Below, in pieces: positions 30,700 to 37,309 of a stretch of DNA of 48,000 bases. A model generated the notes under the pieces. It was not told where the DNA came from, searched no databases, and saw only the letters and a program-made list of their open reading frames with translations. The position numbers and the translations under genes are program-made. Source of the stretch: a virus; the IMG/VR virus record IMGVR_UViG_3300035703_000139, positions 1 to 48,000 of that record; one strand, written 5' to 3'. Positions within the stretch are counted from its first letter, which is position 1. Each line of letters opens with the position of its first letter.

Positions 30700-31650
30700 T
30701 CATATTGCTCCCACCTTGTTGAAGTCCTTGAGCGCCTTAGTTCGAAGATGCTTCCACGCCCGCGTTGGAATGTGCATCGAGGCCAGGAAGCCAAGCGACT
30801 TTTCCATCTCTGGTTGCCAGGCATGATGCCGAAGCATCGTATCGAAGATGTGTCCTCGCGGGCGTATACCGTATTTGTCAAGGTAAGTCAAGTCGAAAGC
30901 CGCATTATGGAAGCCCCACGAAAGACTTGTGTTGACTGCCATCTTATGTAGCCACACGAAGATAGCCAGTTCGTCTTGCTCAGACCACGCTGACTTGTGA
31001 TCCCGCGTCTCTAGTTGCACATACAAGCAGACCTTCGACGTAGGTGCCAGCCCGAACTCCGTAATGCGGCACGCCTTATTAGTCTCCACGTCGAACACAA
31101 TCTCATCACGAATGTGCTGCGCCTGAAAGTCATACAAGTCCTGCACGCACTCGGGCACATAGATAGCGCGCTCGGCATCCTCATATCGCTGGCACGCCTT
31201 ACGCATAGCAGACAGAACGACCGGCCGCTCCGACCAATTCAGCCGGGCATAAATGTGCGGCGCATAAGTCGGCACCACCTGCAACCCCTCGACGAATGGC
31301 GAGTCAATATGCGTGCCCCTGTAAGTGTCGATCTTGGTCTCGCCTGTCAGGCAGAACATAGCGTGCTGCCCCATCGTCAACACAATGTCGTAACCTTTTA
31401 GTGCGGCCCACAACTTCTGCCGGTCATCTTCTGCCAACTGCTTCAGTGGACCATACGGCTTATTGCTCACAAACAGCGTACCCCAATCCCTGAAGTGCGC
31501 TCGATGCGCCGTCAGTATCTTGGCCGGCTTGAAGCCCGCTGTCTTCAACAACTCCTGCGTCGTATCATATTCCCACTTCGACAACGGATTGCCGTCCATC
31601 GCATCCACCGACGGACAATCCACCACCAGCGCCGCTTTCAGTTCAGCCAT
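30700..31650 (-). CDS. UDG-like domain fused to 3'-5' exonuclease (N-terminal half of split DNA polymerase)
   Basis: A 316-aa protein. Residues 1 to about 155 look like the uracil-DNA glycosylase superfamily: NPLSKWEYDTTQELLKTAGF (21-40) and VVPTYAPHIYARL (125-137), a form of the UDG H-P loop. Residues 180-316 are a DnaQ/Pol A exonuclease: Exo I FDVET (186-190), Exo II WGFHNAAFD (245-253) and HIFDTMLRHH (267-276). The chain stops before the Exo III YxxxD, which is found instead at the start of the polymerase protein. UDG-exo-pol fusions are known in phages, so this looks like the front half of one. A good ribosome site (GGAGGAACAGG) precedes it. Confidence 0.8.
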   Translation of the reverse strand: MAELKAALVVDCPSVDAMDGNPLSKWEYDTTQELLKTAGFKPAKILTAHRAHFRDWGTLFVSNKPYGPLKQLAEDDRQKLWAALKGYDIVLTMGQHAMFCLTGETKIDTYRGTHIDSPFVEGLQVVPTYAPHIYARLNWSERPVVLSAMRKACQRYEDAERAIYVPECVQDLYDFQAQHIRDEIVFDVETNKACRITEFGLAPTSKVCLYVQLETRDHKSAWSEQDELAIFVWLHKMAVNTSLSWGFHNAAFDLTYLDKYGIRPRGHIFDTMLRHHAWQPEMEKSLGFLASMHIPTRAWKHLRTKALKDFNKVGAI

Positions 31651-31662
31651 CCTGTTCCTCCA

Positions 31663-31839
31663 TCACTTCGTTTCATGACACTTTGGCTTCGTTGTAAACA
31701 CAGCAATGGGCGCGCCGTCTCTGCCCCACCATGCACGGGCAGCGTGCAGAACCTCATCTGTGAGCGGGCGATGACAACCAGGCGCGTGCTTGCAGTCCTG
31801 CCAATAGTCACAGAATGTCATGTCACGAAAGCAAATCAT
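31663..31839 (-). CDS. 58-aa Cys-containing phage microprotein
   Basis: ATG 31839 overlaps the previous stop (ATGA); stop TGA 31663-31665. MICFRDMTFCDYWQDCKHAP then GCHRPLTDEVLHAARAWWGR and PIAVFTTKPKCHE. The Cys pattern plus AR.WWG and PI..F is a familiar small phage protein, probably zinc-binding; function unknown. It is followed by GATGGAGGAAC, the ribosome site for the UDG-exonuclease gene. Confidence 0.7.
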   Translation of the reverse strand: MICFRDMTFCDYWQDCKHAPGCHRPLTDEVLHAARAWWGRDGAPIAVFTTKPKCHETK

Positions 31840-32111
31840 TCATCATCCTTCGGCTTGATGAACTGGCTGGGAAGCACAAGTGCTTCTCCGTAATAACCAA
31901 GCACCATGTTGATGTGTGCCAGATCAGTCAGATAACTAAGCACATCTTCCCAAATATATGCTGATCCTTCGTCAAGCAAGTCTCCCCGATCTTGTAATGT
32001 CTTGATCAGCAATTCACAGATTGTCTCAGCCTGCTCCTTGAGACCAACCTTTGTGATGCTATCGACGAGTTCGCCGGGCAGATACACCACCCCATCTTCT
32101 TCAGTCTGCAT
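31836..32111 (-). CDS. Small acidic protein, unknown
   Basis: A 91-aa protein, helical and acidic: DSITKVGLKEQAETICELLI, EDVLSYLTDLAHINMVLGYY. It overlaps the lysin stop by 11 bases and ends ...KPKDDE. No domain is recognised. Coupled to both neighbours. Confidence 0.6.
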   Translation of the reverse strand: MQTEEDGVVYLPGELVDSITKVGLKEQAETICELLIKTLQDRGDLLDEGSAYIWEDVLSYLTDLAHINMVLGYYGEALVLPSQFIKPKDDE

Positions 32112-32619
32112 AGAACGTATGTCCTCCTATCTCTGCAACTTCGAATAGCCCGCGCCACCACCTGTCTGCTTGCACACGGCGCGCCCTGAAATACAGAACG
32201 CCCGGCTCACGTCCTTGGTTCTGACGCACAGCAATCCTAGCAACTTCGCGCGCCTGCTGCCAAGCGGCATTTTTGCCGACCTTCACATGACGCCTATGGG
32301 TGCAGGCCCAAGCAAACTGGCAGGCACCTTGCAGCCGTTGCTGCACCACAGCGCAGGCCGTATTTGGAAACCGCTCATCACGCACCCTGTTCAGCACCAC
32401 ATGCGCCACTTCCAGTTGCCCCTCGATAGGCTCGCCGCGTGCTTCCCAATACACAGCCTGCGTCAGACAATCCATCTGTCGGGGCGGCAACTCCCGCGCC
32501 TGCACGCCCTGCGATATGGCCGCAAAGATAAGCAGCCACAACCAGACAACAATCGTCAGCAGAAAGAAAAGCATCGCCAAATTCACGGCAACTTCAGTTA
32601 TCTTTTCGAGCAGCCTCAT
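32101..32619 (-). CDS. Membrane-anchored SleB-like cell-wall hydrolase (endolysin)
   Basis: A 172-aa protein. An N-terminal hydrophobic segment at about 9-35 (AMLFFLLTIVVWLWLLIFAA) acts as signal anchor. The catalytic region LTQAVYWEARGEPIEGQLEV (52-71, Glu59) with VVLNRV and ACQFAW (99-104) is the SleB / Hydrolase_2 fold, which cuts the glycan strand of peptidoglycan. A signal-anchored lysin can reach the periplasm by host Sec without a classical holin. ATG 32619 is chosen because GAGAAGGA lies ahead; ATG 32655 is also in frame. No spanin is recognised near it. Confidence 0.8.
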   Translation of the reverse strand: MRLLEKITEVAVNLAMLFFLLTIVVWLWLLIFAAISQGVQARELPPRQMDCLTQAVYWEARGEPIEGQLEVAHVVLNRVRDERFPNTACAVVQQRLQGACQFAWACTHRRHVKVGKNAAWQQAREVARIAVRQNQGREPGVLYFRARRVQADRWWRGLFEVAEIGGHTFYAD

Positions 32620-32719
32620 CTGTTGGTTGTTCCTTCTCAGCATCTGCGAGCGCATCCAGTGCCCGCTTCAAGACCTCATGTTCCGGCGTCGTATGCGTCG
32701 CCTTCGGCTCAATGACCAC
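32594..32719 (-). CDS. Possible 41-aa acidic microprotein
   Basis: GTG 32719 to TGA 32594-32596, overlapping the lysin start by 26 bases. It reads MVIEPKATHTTPEHEVLKRA then LDALADAEKEQPTDEAARKD, a single charged helix. A GGGG precedes the GTG but is part of a hairpin. It lies just downstream of the terminator at 32724-32756. It may be real and couple to the lysin, or be chance. Confidence 0.35.
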   Translation of the reverse strand: MVIEPKATHTTPEHEVLKRALDALADAEKEQPTDEAARKDN

Positions 32720-32723
32720 CCCG

Positions 32724-32756
32724 CAAACAAAACGGGGACCAGTTACCCAGCCCCCG
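32724..32756 (-). terminator. Rho-independent terminator after the ssDNA-binding-like gene
   Basis: On the - strand, CGGGGGCT pairs with GGTCCCCG (8 bp with two wobbles) around a short loop and is followed at once by TTTTGTTT. It lies 28 bases past the stop at 32784. With the promoter at 33287-33315 it makes the gene a separate transcription unit. Confidence 0.75.
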
Positions 32757-32783
32757 CTCCCTTTCGCTAATGGTTGACGAAAC

Positions 32784-33242
32784 TCAGGCCGCCTTCATGC
32801 GGTTGTTGAAGAACCAGTCCTTGGAGTAGTAGCCCTTCACTTCCAGATACGGAATGTCCAGCACCTTGCCGTTACGATCCTCGGTAAGATGCGTCACGTT
32901 GACAACCGCCTCGGCGCCCGGCAGAATGTCCAGGGCATCCGTAAACGTCTGGCCCACAGTCTCGGGTGCGATCCGCGACAGCGTGCGCCGAACAATGTCG
33001 ATGCTCTTTTCGCTGACCCAGATCGTATTGCGGAGACGGCAACGCGCCAGATCGACGCCTTCCATATCTGCATCATCGAGATTTTCCTGCATCGTGAACT
33101 GAAGTTCGATGCCCTCGGTCCCCGAGTTCGCCTTGACCTTCCGCGCCTGCCGCACAGTAACCAGATAATGACCTTCTGGCGCCTGACGGAACGGGGGCTT
33201 GTCGGACTCGGTGTTCTCGATGACGCTATCAAACAGAGACAT
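32784..33242 (-). CDS. ssDNA-binding-like protein (DUF669-like)
   Basis: A 152-aa protein. FRQAPEGHYLVTVRQARKVK then GTEGIELQFTMQE, a middle with TIWVSEKSIDIVRRTLSRIA, and AEAVVNVTHLTEDRNGKVLD. This layout matches phage DUF669-like proteins, which sit beside recombinases and are thought to be ssDNA-binding OB-fold proteins. Here it accompanies a Sak4-like ATPase and a Cas4-like exonuclease. It has its own promoter and terminator, as expected for a protein needed in large amount. GAGGAT precedes the ATG. Confidence 0.65.
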   Translation of the reverse strand: MSLFDSVIENTESDKPPFRQAPEGHYLVTVRQARKVKANSGTEGIELQFTMQENLDDADMEGVDLARCRLRNTIWVSEKSIDIVRRTLSRIAPETVGQTFTDALDILPGAEAVVNVTHLTEDRNGKVLDIPYLEVKGYYSKDWFFNNRMKAA

Positions 33243-33286
33243 TGTGTATCCTCATTAGGGTTGTGTTGGTTACATCCAACGAGCGG

Positions 33287-33315
33287 ACCATACTCCGGGG
33301 CAGCCCGCCCGTCAA
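33287..33315 (-). promoter_or_regulatory. Strong sigma70-type promoter, leftward
   Basis: On the - strand TTGACG (33315-33310), a 17-bp spacer and TATGGT (33292-33287). The start of transcription should be near 33280, giving a leader of about 38 bases with GAGGAT before the ATG at 33242. A weak hairpin with ATTTTT (TTGC-CGGG-GCAA, about 33322-33340) lies just upstream and may stop transcription from the deaminase-like gene. Confidence 0.75.
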
Positions 33316-33345
33316 CAAAAATCTTTGCCCCGGCAATCTCAATTT

Positions 33346-33726
33346 TTAGACAAGCACCAGGCTAACAGGATGCCCTTGCTCATCGAAGCATACCAATCGC
33401 CGCGCGCCTGCCTTCATTAGCAACTCGTGGCAATGCTCGCATGGATACGAACAGCGCCAATCGTTCTTCTTGCCAAGCCTAGCGACCGCAACAGTCTGCC
33501 CCACAGTGCATTCCACCTGCGTTGCACACCGCGACACCAAACTTTCTTCGGCATGTACCAGCCGACTGTTGTAGCCCACCGCCGTAGAACTAGAGGCCCC
33601 GACCCGGAACCGCTGGTCACTTTGTGCTGCCGCAGCCAGCGCCTTATTCAGAAGCACAGTATCCTCTGGTGTCGGCACGAACTTGGGCCTGGCTGCCAGC
33701 GCCTTGTTCAGTTTTGTGAAGACCAC
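33346..33726 (-). CDS. Zinc-dependent deaminase (dCMP/cytidine deaminase-like)
   Basis: A 126-aa protein from GTG 33726 (GAGGA eight bases ahead), overlapping the glutaredoxin stop. RLVHAEESLV places HAE at 58-60 and SYPCEHCHELLMKAG places PCxxC at 95-99, the zinc and proton-shuttle signature of the cytidine deaminase superfamily. With dUTPase and ThyX, a dCMP or cytidine deaminase would supply dUMP. The sequence between the motifs is not typical enough to tell dCMP deaminase from cytidine or other base deaminases. Confidence 0.75.
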   Translation of the reverse strand: MVFTKLNKALAARPKFVPTPEDTVLLNKALAAAAQSDQRFRVGASSSTAVGYNSRLVHAEESLVSRCATQVECTVGQTVAVARLGKKNDWRCSYPCEHCHELLMKAGARRLVCFDEQGHPVSLVLV

Positions 33727-33929
33727 TTGAGCAGATCCTCGTAGCCGCCGATGTGCTGCGTGCCCCGCCATATCTGCGGCACCGTATCTAGGCCCATAGA
33801 CTCAAGCAGCGCCGCCAACGTCGGGTTCACCTCCAGATATTCGTATTCCAACTTGGCATTCTTGAGCAGCGCCTCGGCCTTGACACACCACTTGCATCCT
33901 TCGTGGCGCCCGATGACAGTGAACTTCAT
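33708..33929 (-). CDS. Glutaredoxin
   Basis: A 73-aa protein from ATG 33929. MKFTVIGRHEGCKWCVKAEA has the redox CKWC at 12-15; DTVPQIW (cis-Pro loop, 48-54) and GGYEDLL (61-67) complete the glutaredoxin fold. Phage glutaredoxins reduce ribonucleotide reductase, though none is seen in this window. CKWC differs from the usual CPYC; T4 glutaredoxin is also variable. Overlaps both neighbours by a few bases. Confidence 0.85.
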   Translation of the reverse strand: MKFTVIGRHEGCKWCVKAEALLKNAKLEYEYLEVNPTLAALLESMGLDTVPQIWRGTQHIGGYEDLLKWSSQN

Positions 33930-34120
33930 GCCTTCACTCCCTTCACGAATTCGCGGGCTTCCCATATCAGCGACCCCTCATGAATGTGCCTCTCATAATC
34001 AGGATTGTCCGCCTTCATACGCGACAGCACCACATGCAGCAAGCCCTTGCAAAGCATCCGCGCCCTGTGAATTTCCAGTTCCAGCGCCTCGAACCTATCA
34101 AGCATGTCGTCGTTGCTCAT
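33926..34120 (-). CDS. Small helical protein, unknown
   Basis: A 64-aa charged helical protein: MLDRFEALELEIHRARMLCK, GLLHVVLSRMKADNPDYE, then a short end, WEAREFVKGVKA. Likely a coiled-coil dimer. It overlaps the Sak4-like stop and the glutaredoxin start (ATGA), so it is in a tight operon. Not recognised. Confidence 0.6.
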   Translation of the reverse strand: MSNDDMLDRFEALELEIHRARMLCKGLLHVVLSRMKADNPDYERHIHEGSLIWEAREFVKGVKA

Positions 34121-34917
34121 GCTCCCACCAGCCTGTCAAACATTGATGCCAGATCGAAAGGCTCGGTCGCCTTGATGACTGCCGGATTGCTGGTCCGCAG
34201 CGCCTCGTATGCCGTGGCCGCAGTCCTGAACACCCTGTTGCCCGAACGATCCACTTCAAGGCGCCAGATATCAGAGAAGTATGTGGGCATACGCTTCGAC
34301 ATCTTCTCACCAATGGCGACCGGAATATCCTTTGGCTTGCTGATGAACTTGCCCTGGTCGTCCTTCTCGCCAGTCTGCATGACGTGCGTCAGCATAACAA
34401 CCGAGGCACCAATCTTGTTGCTGGTCAGGTAGTCCAGCACAGCAGCATAGTAGTTGCCGGCGATCCTGTATTGCGTCGGCGCGTGCTTGTTCGCCTCGGG
34501 GTCAGCCTTGGCCGCCATGAAAAGCAACTCACCAAGGAACGTTCCGCTATCAATAACGATCACGTCCTTTGCCGTCAGTTTGCTGGAAGGTCCGAGGTCT
34601 TCGGTCTCAGTCTTCCAATGCTCAAGCATCTGGCAGAACTTACGCATCTCTTTCAGCGCGGCCTGCGCTGCGTCGCCCCGCCCACCGGCAAACAAATTCG
34701 TATCGGTAATCTTAGCAACTGCGAACGTATTTATAAATATGTCCGCATGCCCTGGCTTAAGAAATGATCCTATAACACGGGCGTTAGCATCCAGATCAAA
34801 AAATATAATACGATACCCTGCATTAGCTAGCTGAGAAATAGCGCCAGTCTTTCCGGCGGCGGGTTCGCCATAAATTAAAACGCGCGGGGGCATCTTCTCA
34901 GCATTAAACTTAGCCAT
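34117..34917 (-). CDS. RecA-like ATPase, Sak4-type recombinase
   Basis: A 266-aa protein from ATG 34917 (AGGAG seven bases ahead). Walker A GEPAAGKT at 17-24, Walker B-like DVIVIDS at 118-124, and GASVVMLTHVM in sensor position. It has the size and layout of phage Sak4/AAA_24 single-strand annealing ATPases, which pair ssDNA with the help of an ssDNA-binding protein. The ssDNA-binding-like gene (32784) and the exonuclease (35492) make the expected trio. An HNH gene has come between it and the exonuclease. Confidence 0.8.
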   Translation of the reverse strand: MAKFNAEKMPPRVLIYGEPAAGKTGAISQLANAGYRIIFFDLDANARVIGSFLKPGHADIFINTFAVAKITDTNLFAGGRGDAAQAALKEMRKFCQMLEHWKTETEDLGPSSKLTAKDVIVIDSGTFLGELLFMAAKADPEANKHAPTQYRIAGNYYAAVLDYLTSNKIGASVVMLTHVMQTGEKDDQGKFISKPKDIPVAIGEKMSKRMPTYFSDIWRLEVDRSGNRVFRTAATAYEALRTSNPAVIKATEPFDLASMFDRLVGA

Positions 34918-35423
34918 CACAATTCTCCTTTCATGTATGCTATCAGGCGCTCAAAAAACGCAATGTCATGTGAGCCCTTAATAGCGTTGACTTCTCTTGA
35001 GATTACTCTAACGTTACCTTTTACATATCCTTTTGCGTTGTCGAGCCTATCCAGTGAGTATGACTTCCTAGAGTCAGGCCCTTGCACAGATACTTGCAAG
35101 ACTACCCCAGATACAGGGCACGTTTTTGGCAACTGTATGTCGGCAGCAACCAAGTTAAACTCTAAGCCGTTTTTCTTTGCTCTATGTTTTGCTGCGCGAA
35201 GCATTCTACCTTTTACAAACTTTTCTATTTCATTAGACGTATCTTCTATTTCGCCCCGCTGAATTGCTTGCAATCTAGCGATACGCCTATGATAACTTTT
35301 ACGATTTTCTTCATTAACTTTGTCTGCGCCTATGTTTTTACGGCGCCGAGCAAAGGCTTCTCGACGGTAATCTTTCGTAAGATACCTAGAACCGTCGGCC
35401 CTAAAGTTTCGTTTGGGGTTTGC
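34917..35423 (-). CDS. HNH homing endonuclease
   Basis: A 168-aa protein from GTG 35423 with AAGGAG six bases ahead; an upstream TTG lacks a ribosome site. It has a basic N-terminus and CPVSGVVLQ, SYSLDRLDNAKGYVKGNVRV and ISREVNAIKGS. The xSxDRxDNxxGYxxxNVxxxS block is shared with the nucleases at 46217 and 47277, so the three are one family. AT-rich beside GC-rich neighbours. It lies between the Cas4-like and Sak4-like genes and ends TGATG, passing translation on to the latter. Confidence 0.85.
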   Translation of the reverse strand, partial: ANPKRNFRADGSRYLTKDYRREAFARRRKNIGADKVNEENRKSYHRRIARLQAIQRGEIEDTSNEIEKFVKGRMLRAAKHRAKKNGLEFNLVAADIQLPKTCPVSGVVLQVSVQGPDSRKSYSLDRLDNAKGYVKGNVRVISREVNAIKGSHDIAFFERLIAYMKGEL

Positions 35424-35491
35424 CACCAACAACTCCTTATAGTTGTTTCTGGTAAAATCATAGCAAACCCCGGAACGAAATTCAAGGTAAA

Positions 35492-36397
35492 TCAAAGCGC
35501 ATTGAACATTCCTTTCACAACGTTGTCACTGTCAGACTTCGCTTTGTTGCGGGGATCGTTGGCCCACTGAGGACACCATTGCGCCACCGCGCAATACGAT
35601 TCGCACCTAGTTGCCACGCCCGGCCGATACTGCACCGACGCACCCACCAGCCGTTCCCTAGCAATGTATGCCTCGGCTTCCTCCTTACTGTCAAGCAGGC
35701 GCACGGCAGTCTTACGACCGCGCTGCATGACTGCCCACTTACTGGCCCGCGCCCATATTTCTTCGTCGCTACAGCCCGGCAAATCCTTTTGCTTGTGCAG
35801 GTCCAGCCGGCTCCGAACGAAAGCCTCGGTAACTTCAAGGGGCCAGATAGGAATCTCAAGGCGCACAACTTGGGCCTGCGGATAGTCTTGATCCCGTTCC
35901 GCCTCGCGCTTAGACCAGTCCCGCAGGATCGCAATGATCGCCATGGAATTGATCGTCACGCCCCGCTCACGATGCAGCATCCACCTATAAATATTGGTTT
36001 GCTGCACCCATTCTTCAGGCAACTTGCCACCCGTCAACTTATAGACGGTCGTCACCTTGAAGTCGCACAGTTCTGCCGTGCTGATAGTCACATGGTCGAA
36101 CGTGCCCTTTAGTTTGGTGCCTTCGAACTCCGTAACCAACGTTACTTCGGTCAGCGTATCTTCTGGGTCCGCCGCCCGCTCAATGATAGTATGCACCGCC
36201 TGCCCAAGCAGCGACCAAATCCGATCGCTCACATCTTCCACAATCTGCTCGGCATACTGGTTCCGCAGCCGCACCATGTGGGGCGGGCTAAGAATTTCCG
36301 TGACGCTGAAGTCCGCGCCCGACTTAGTATAGGAATCGTTGCTGACCGCCCGGACCATAGCCTCGGGCAGCCGCATCCTGTTGGTCAGCATAACCAT
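35492..36397 (-). CDS. Cas4/RecB-like PD-(D/E)XK exonuclease
   Basis: A 301-aa protein from ATG 36397 (GGAGG six bases ahead). Nuclease residues: H69 (LLGQAVHTIIE), D101 (KGTFDHVTIS), D112-F-K114 (LCDFKVTTVYK), then QQTNIYRWM. Asp replaces the usual Glu in the ExK. C-terminal C265, C269 and C275 (TRCESYCAVAQWC), perhaps with C209, look like a Cas4/AddB-type iron-sulfur cluster. It probably resects DNA ends for the Sak4-like recombinase. Confidence 0.8.
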   Translation of the reverse strand: MVMLTNRMRLPEAMVRAVSNDSYTKSGADFSVTEILSPPHMVRLRNQYAEQIVEDVSDRIWSLLGQAVHTIIERAADPEDTLTEVTLVTEFEGTKLKGTFDHVTISTAELCDFKVTTVYKLTGGKLPEEWVQQTNIYRWMLHRERGVTINSMAIIAILRDWSKREAERDQDYPQAQVVRLEIPIWPLEVTEAFVRSRLDLHKQKDLPGCSDEEIWARASKWAVMQRGRKTAVRLLDSKEEAEAYIARERLVGASVQYRPGVATRCESYCAVAQWCPQWANDPRNKAKSDSDNVVKGMFNAL

Positions 36398-36398
36398 C

Positions 36399-36644
36399 TC
36401 AGCCCTCCATGTAGGCGCGGTCCCGCACCTCTTCGAGTTCTTCACGCACGCGGGCCTCGGCCTCAGTTTCAGACCGCCACCGCTGCACATAAATAACTGG
36501 ATCGCAATCTTCGTTAATAGCCACGGCAATGCCGGAGTAGCCGAGGCCCTTGTAGAAAGCAAGTTGCTTCATCACATCATTGATGCTGCCACTATCAAAG
36601 ATGTCAGTTATATCAACTGCTTCGTCCAGAATGCGCCGTGTCAT
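36399..36644 (-). CDS. Small acidic protein, unknown
   Basis: An 81-aa protein: MTRRILDEAVDITDIFDSGS, INDVMKQLAFYKGLGYSGIA, then an acidic helix ending the chain. Alpha/beta with a negative C-terminus. Its end carries the ribosome site of the exonuclease gene. No family recognised. Confidence 0.6.
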   Translation of the reverse strand: MTRRILDEAVDITDIFDSGSINDVMKQLAFYKGLGYSGIAVAINEDCDPVIYVQRWRSETEAEARVREELEEVRDRAYMEG

Positions 36645-36946
36645 ATCGGTTGCTCCATCAGGTTGCCTACAGGCTTTGACTTCTTGGCCTTCGCTTTGCT
36701 CGCAGTTGCATTAGCCTTCTTGATCTTGGCTGTCAACTCTGCAATCTCAGCGTCATCCTGCCGTGCTTTGCGTTGCCGTGCCACAATCTTTTGCAGCCGC
36801 GCAATCGTATCCTCGATTGCCTCCTGCGTATAGTCCTCCGCATCCCGGCTAAAGACTTGTGCGTCAGGCAGTTTACTTAAAGCAGAAACAGCAGGGACAG
36901 CAGCAGTAGCAGCATCGTTGCCGGCGACATCATCTTTATTAGGCAC
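36641..36946 (-). CDS. Small coiled-coil protein, unknown
   Basis: A 101-aa protein with GTG start. An acidic, disordered N-terminus is followed by a helix, YTQEAIEDTIARLQKIVARQ, and a Lys/Ala-rich segment (AELTAKIKKANATASKAKAK). Perhaps DNA-associated. It overlaps the HTH gene end by eight bases. Confidence 0.6.
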   Translation of the reverse strand: MPNKDDVAGNDAATAAVPAVSALSKLPDAQVFSRDAEDYTQEAIEDTIARLQKIVARQRKARQDDAEIAELTAKIKKANATASKAKAKKSKPVGNLMEQPI

Positions 36947-37238
36947 TCTTTTCCTCGCTTGTTACTTGGTCAATCAATTCTTTTAGACGGTCGGCGCCCA
37001 CACTGTCAACTAGGGCACGCACCTTACGCAGCGTTGCCTTATCAGTTCGCTTTGCTGCACCAGCAGCCCGCGCCTCTGCCGTAAGATTACCTGCGCCGCG
37101 CCGCACCTTGACACCCTGCAAGGCTAGAATTGCACTGACATGCGCCGGCTTGATTCCAAAATGATTGGCGACATCAGGGATCTTTACGTCGTTTGCCAGG
37201 TAGAACTTCACAATTTCGTTGGCGTTGCTAAGGCTCAT
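36939..37238 (-). CDS. Helix-turn-helix DNA-binding protein
   Basis: A 99-aa protein. FYLANDVKIPDVANHFGIKP followed by AHVSAILALQGVKVRR (about 12-47) reads as a helix-turn-helix of the resolvase/sigma-4 kind, followed by a basic linker and a C-terminal helix (LRKVRALVDSVGADRLKELI) suited to dimerisation. It could regulate phage genes; any of the dyads in the 43-47 kb region may be its site. First gene after the terminator that follows rIIB. Confidence 0.65.
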   Translation of the reverse strand: MSLSNANEIVKFYLANDVKIPDVANHFGIKPAHVSAILALQGVKVRRGAGNLTAEARAAGAAKRTDKATLRKVRALVDSVGADRLKELIDQVTSEEKSA

Positions 37239-37254
37239 TGCTTTTCTCCATGAT

Positions 37255-37282
37255 AAAGGGGGCAGCCATTATGACCGCCCCC
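37255..37282 (-). terminator. Probable terminator after rIIB
   Basis: On the - strand GGGGGC and GCCCCC pair around a 13-base loop (37282-37258) followed by TTTATC. It separates the rII genes from the HTH and recombination genes. The T-run is short, so read-through is likely. Confidence 0.6.
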
Positions 37283-37309
37283 ACACTATGCCTCTGCGTC
37301 TAACAGTTA

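Noticed and set aside
35492-36397. Cas4 as part of a CRISPR system
   Set aside because: No other cas gene or array; neighbours are Sak4-like ATPase and ssDNA-binding-like protein, so a recombination exonuclease fits better.
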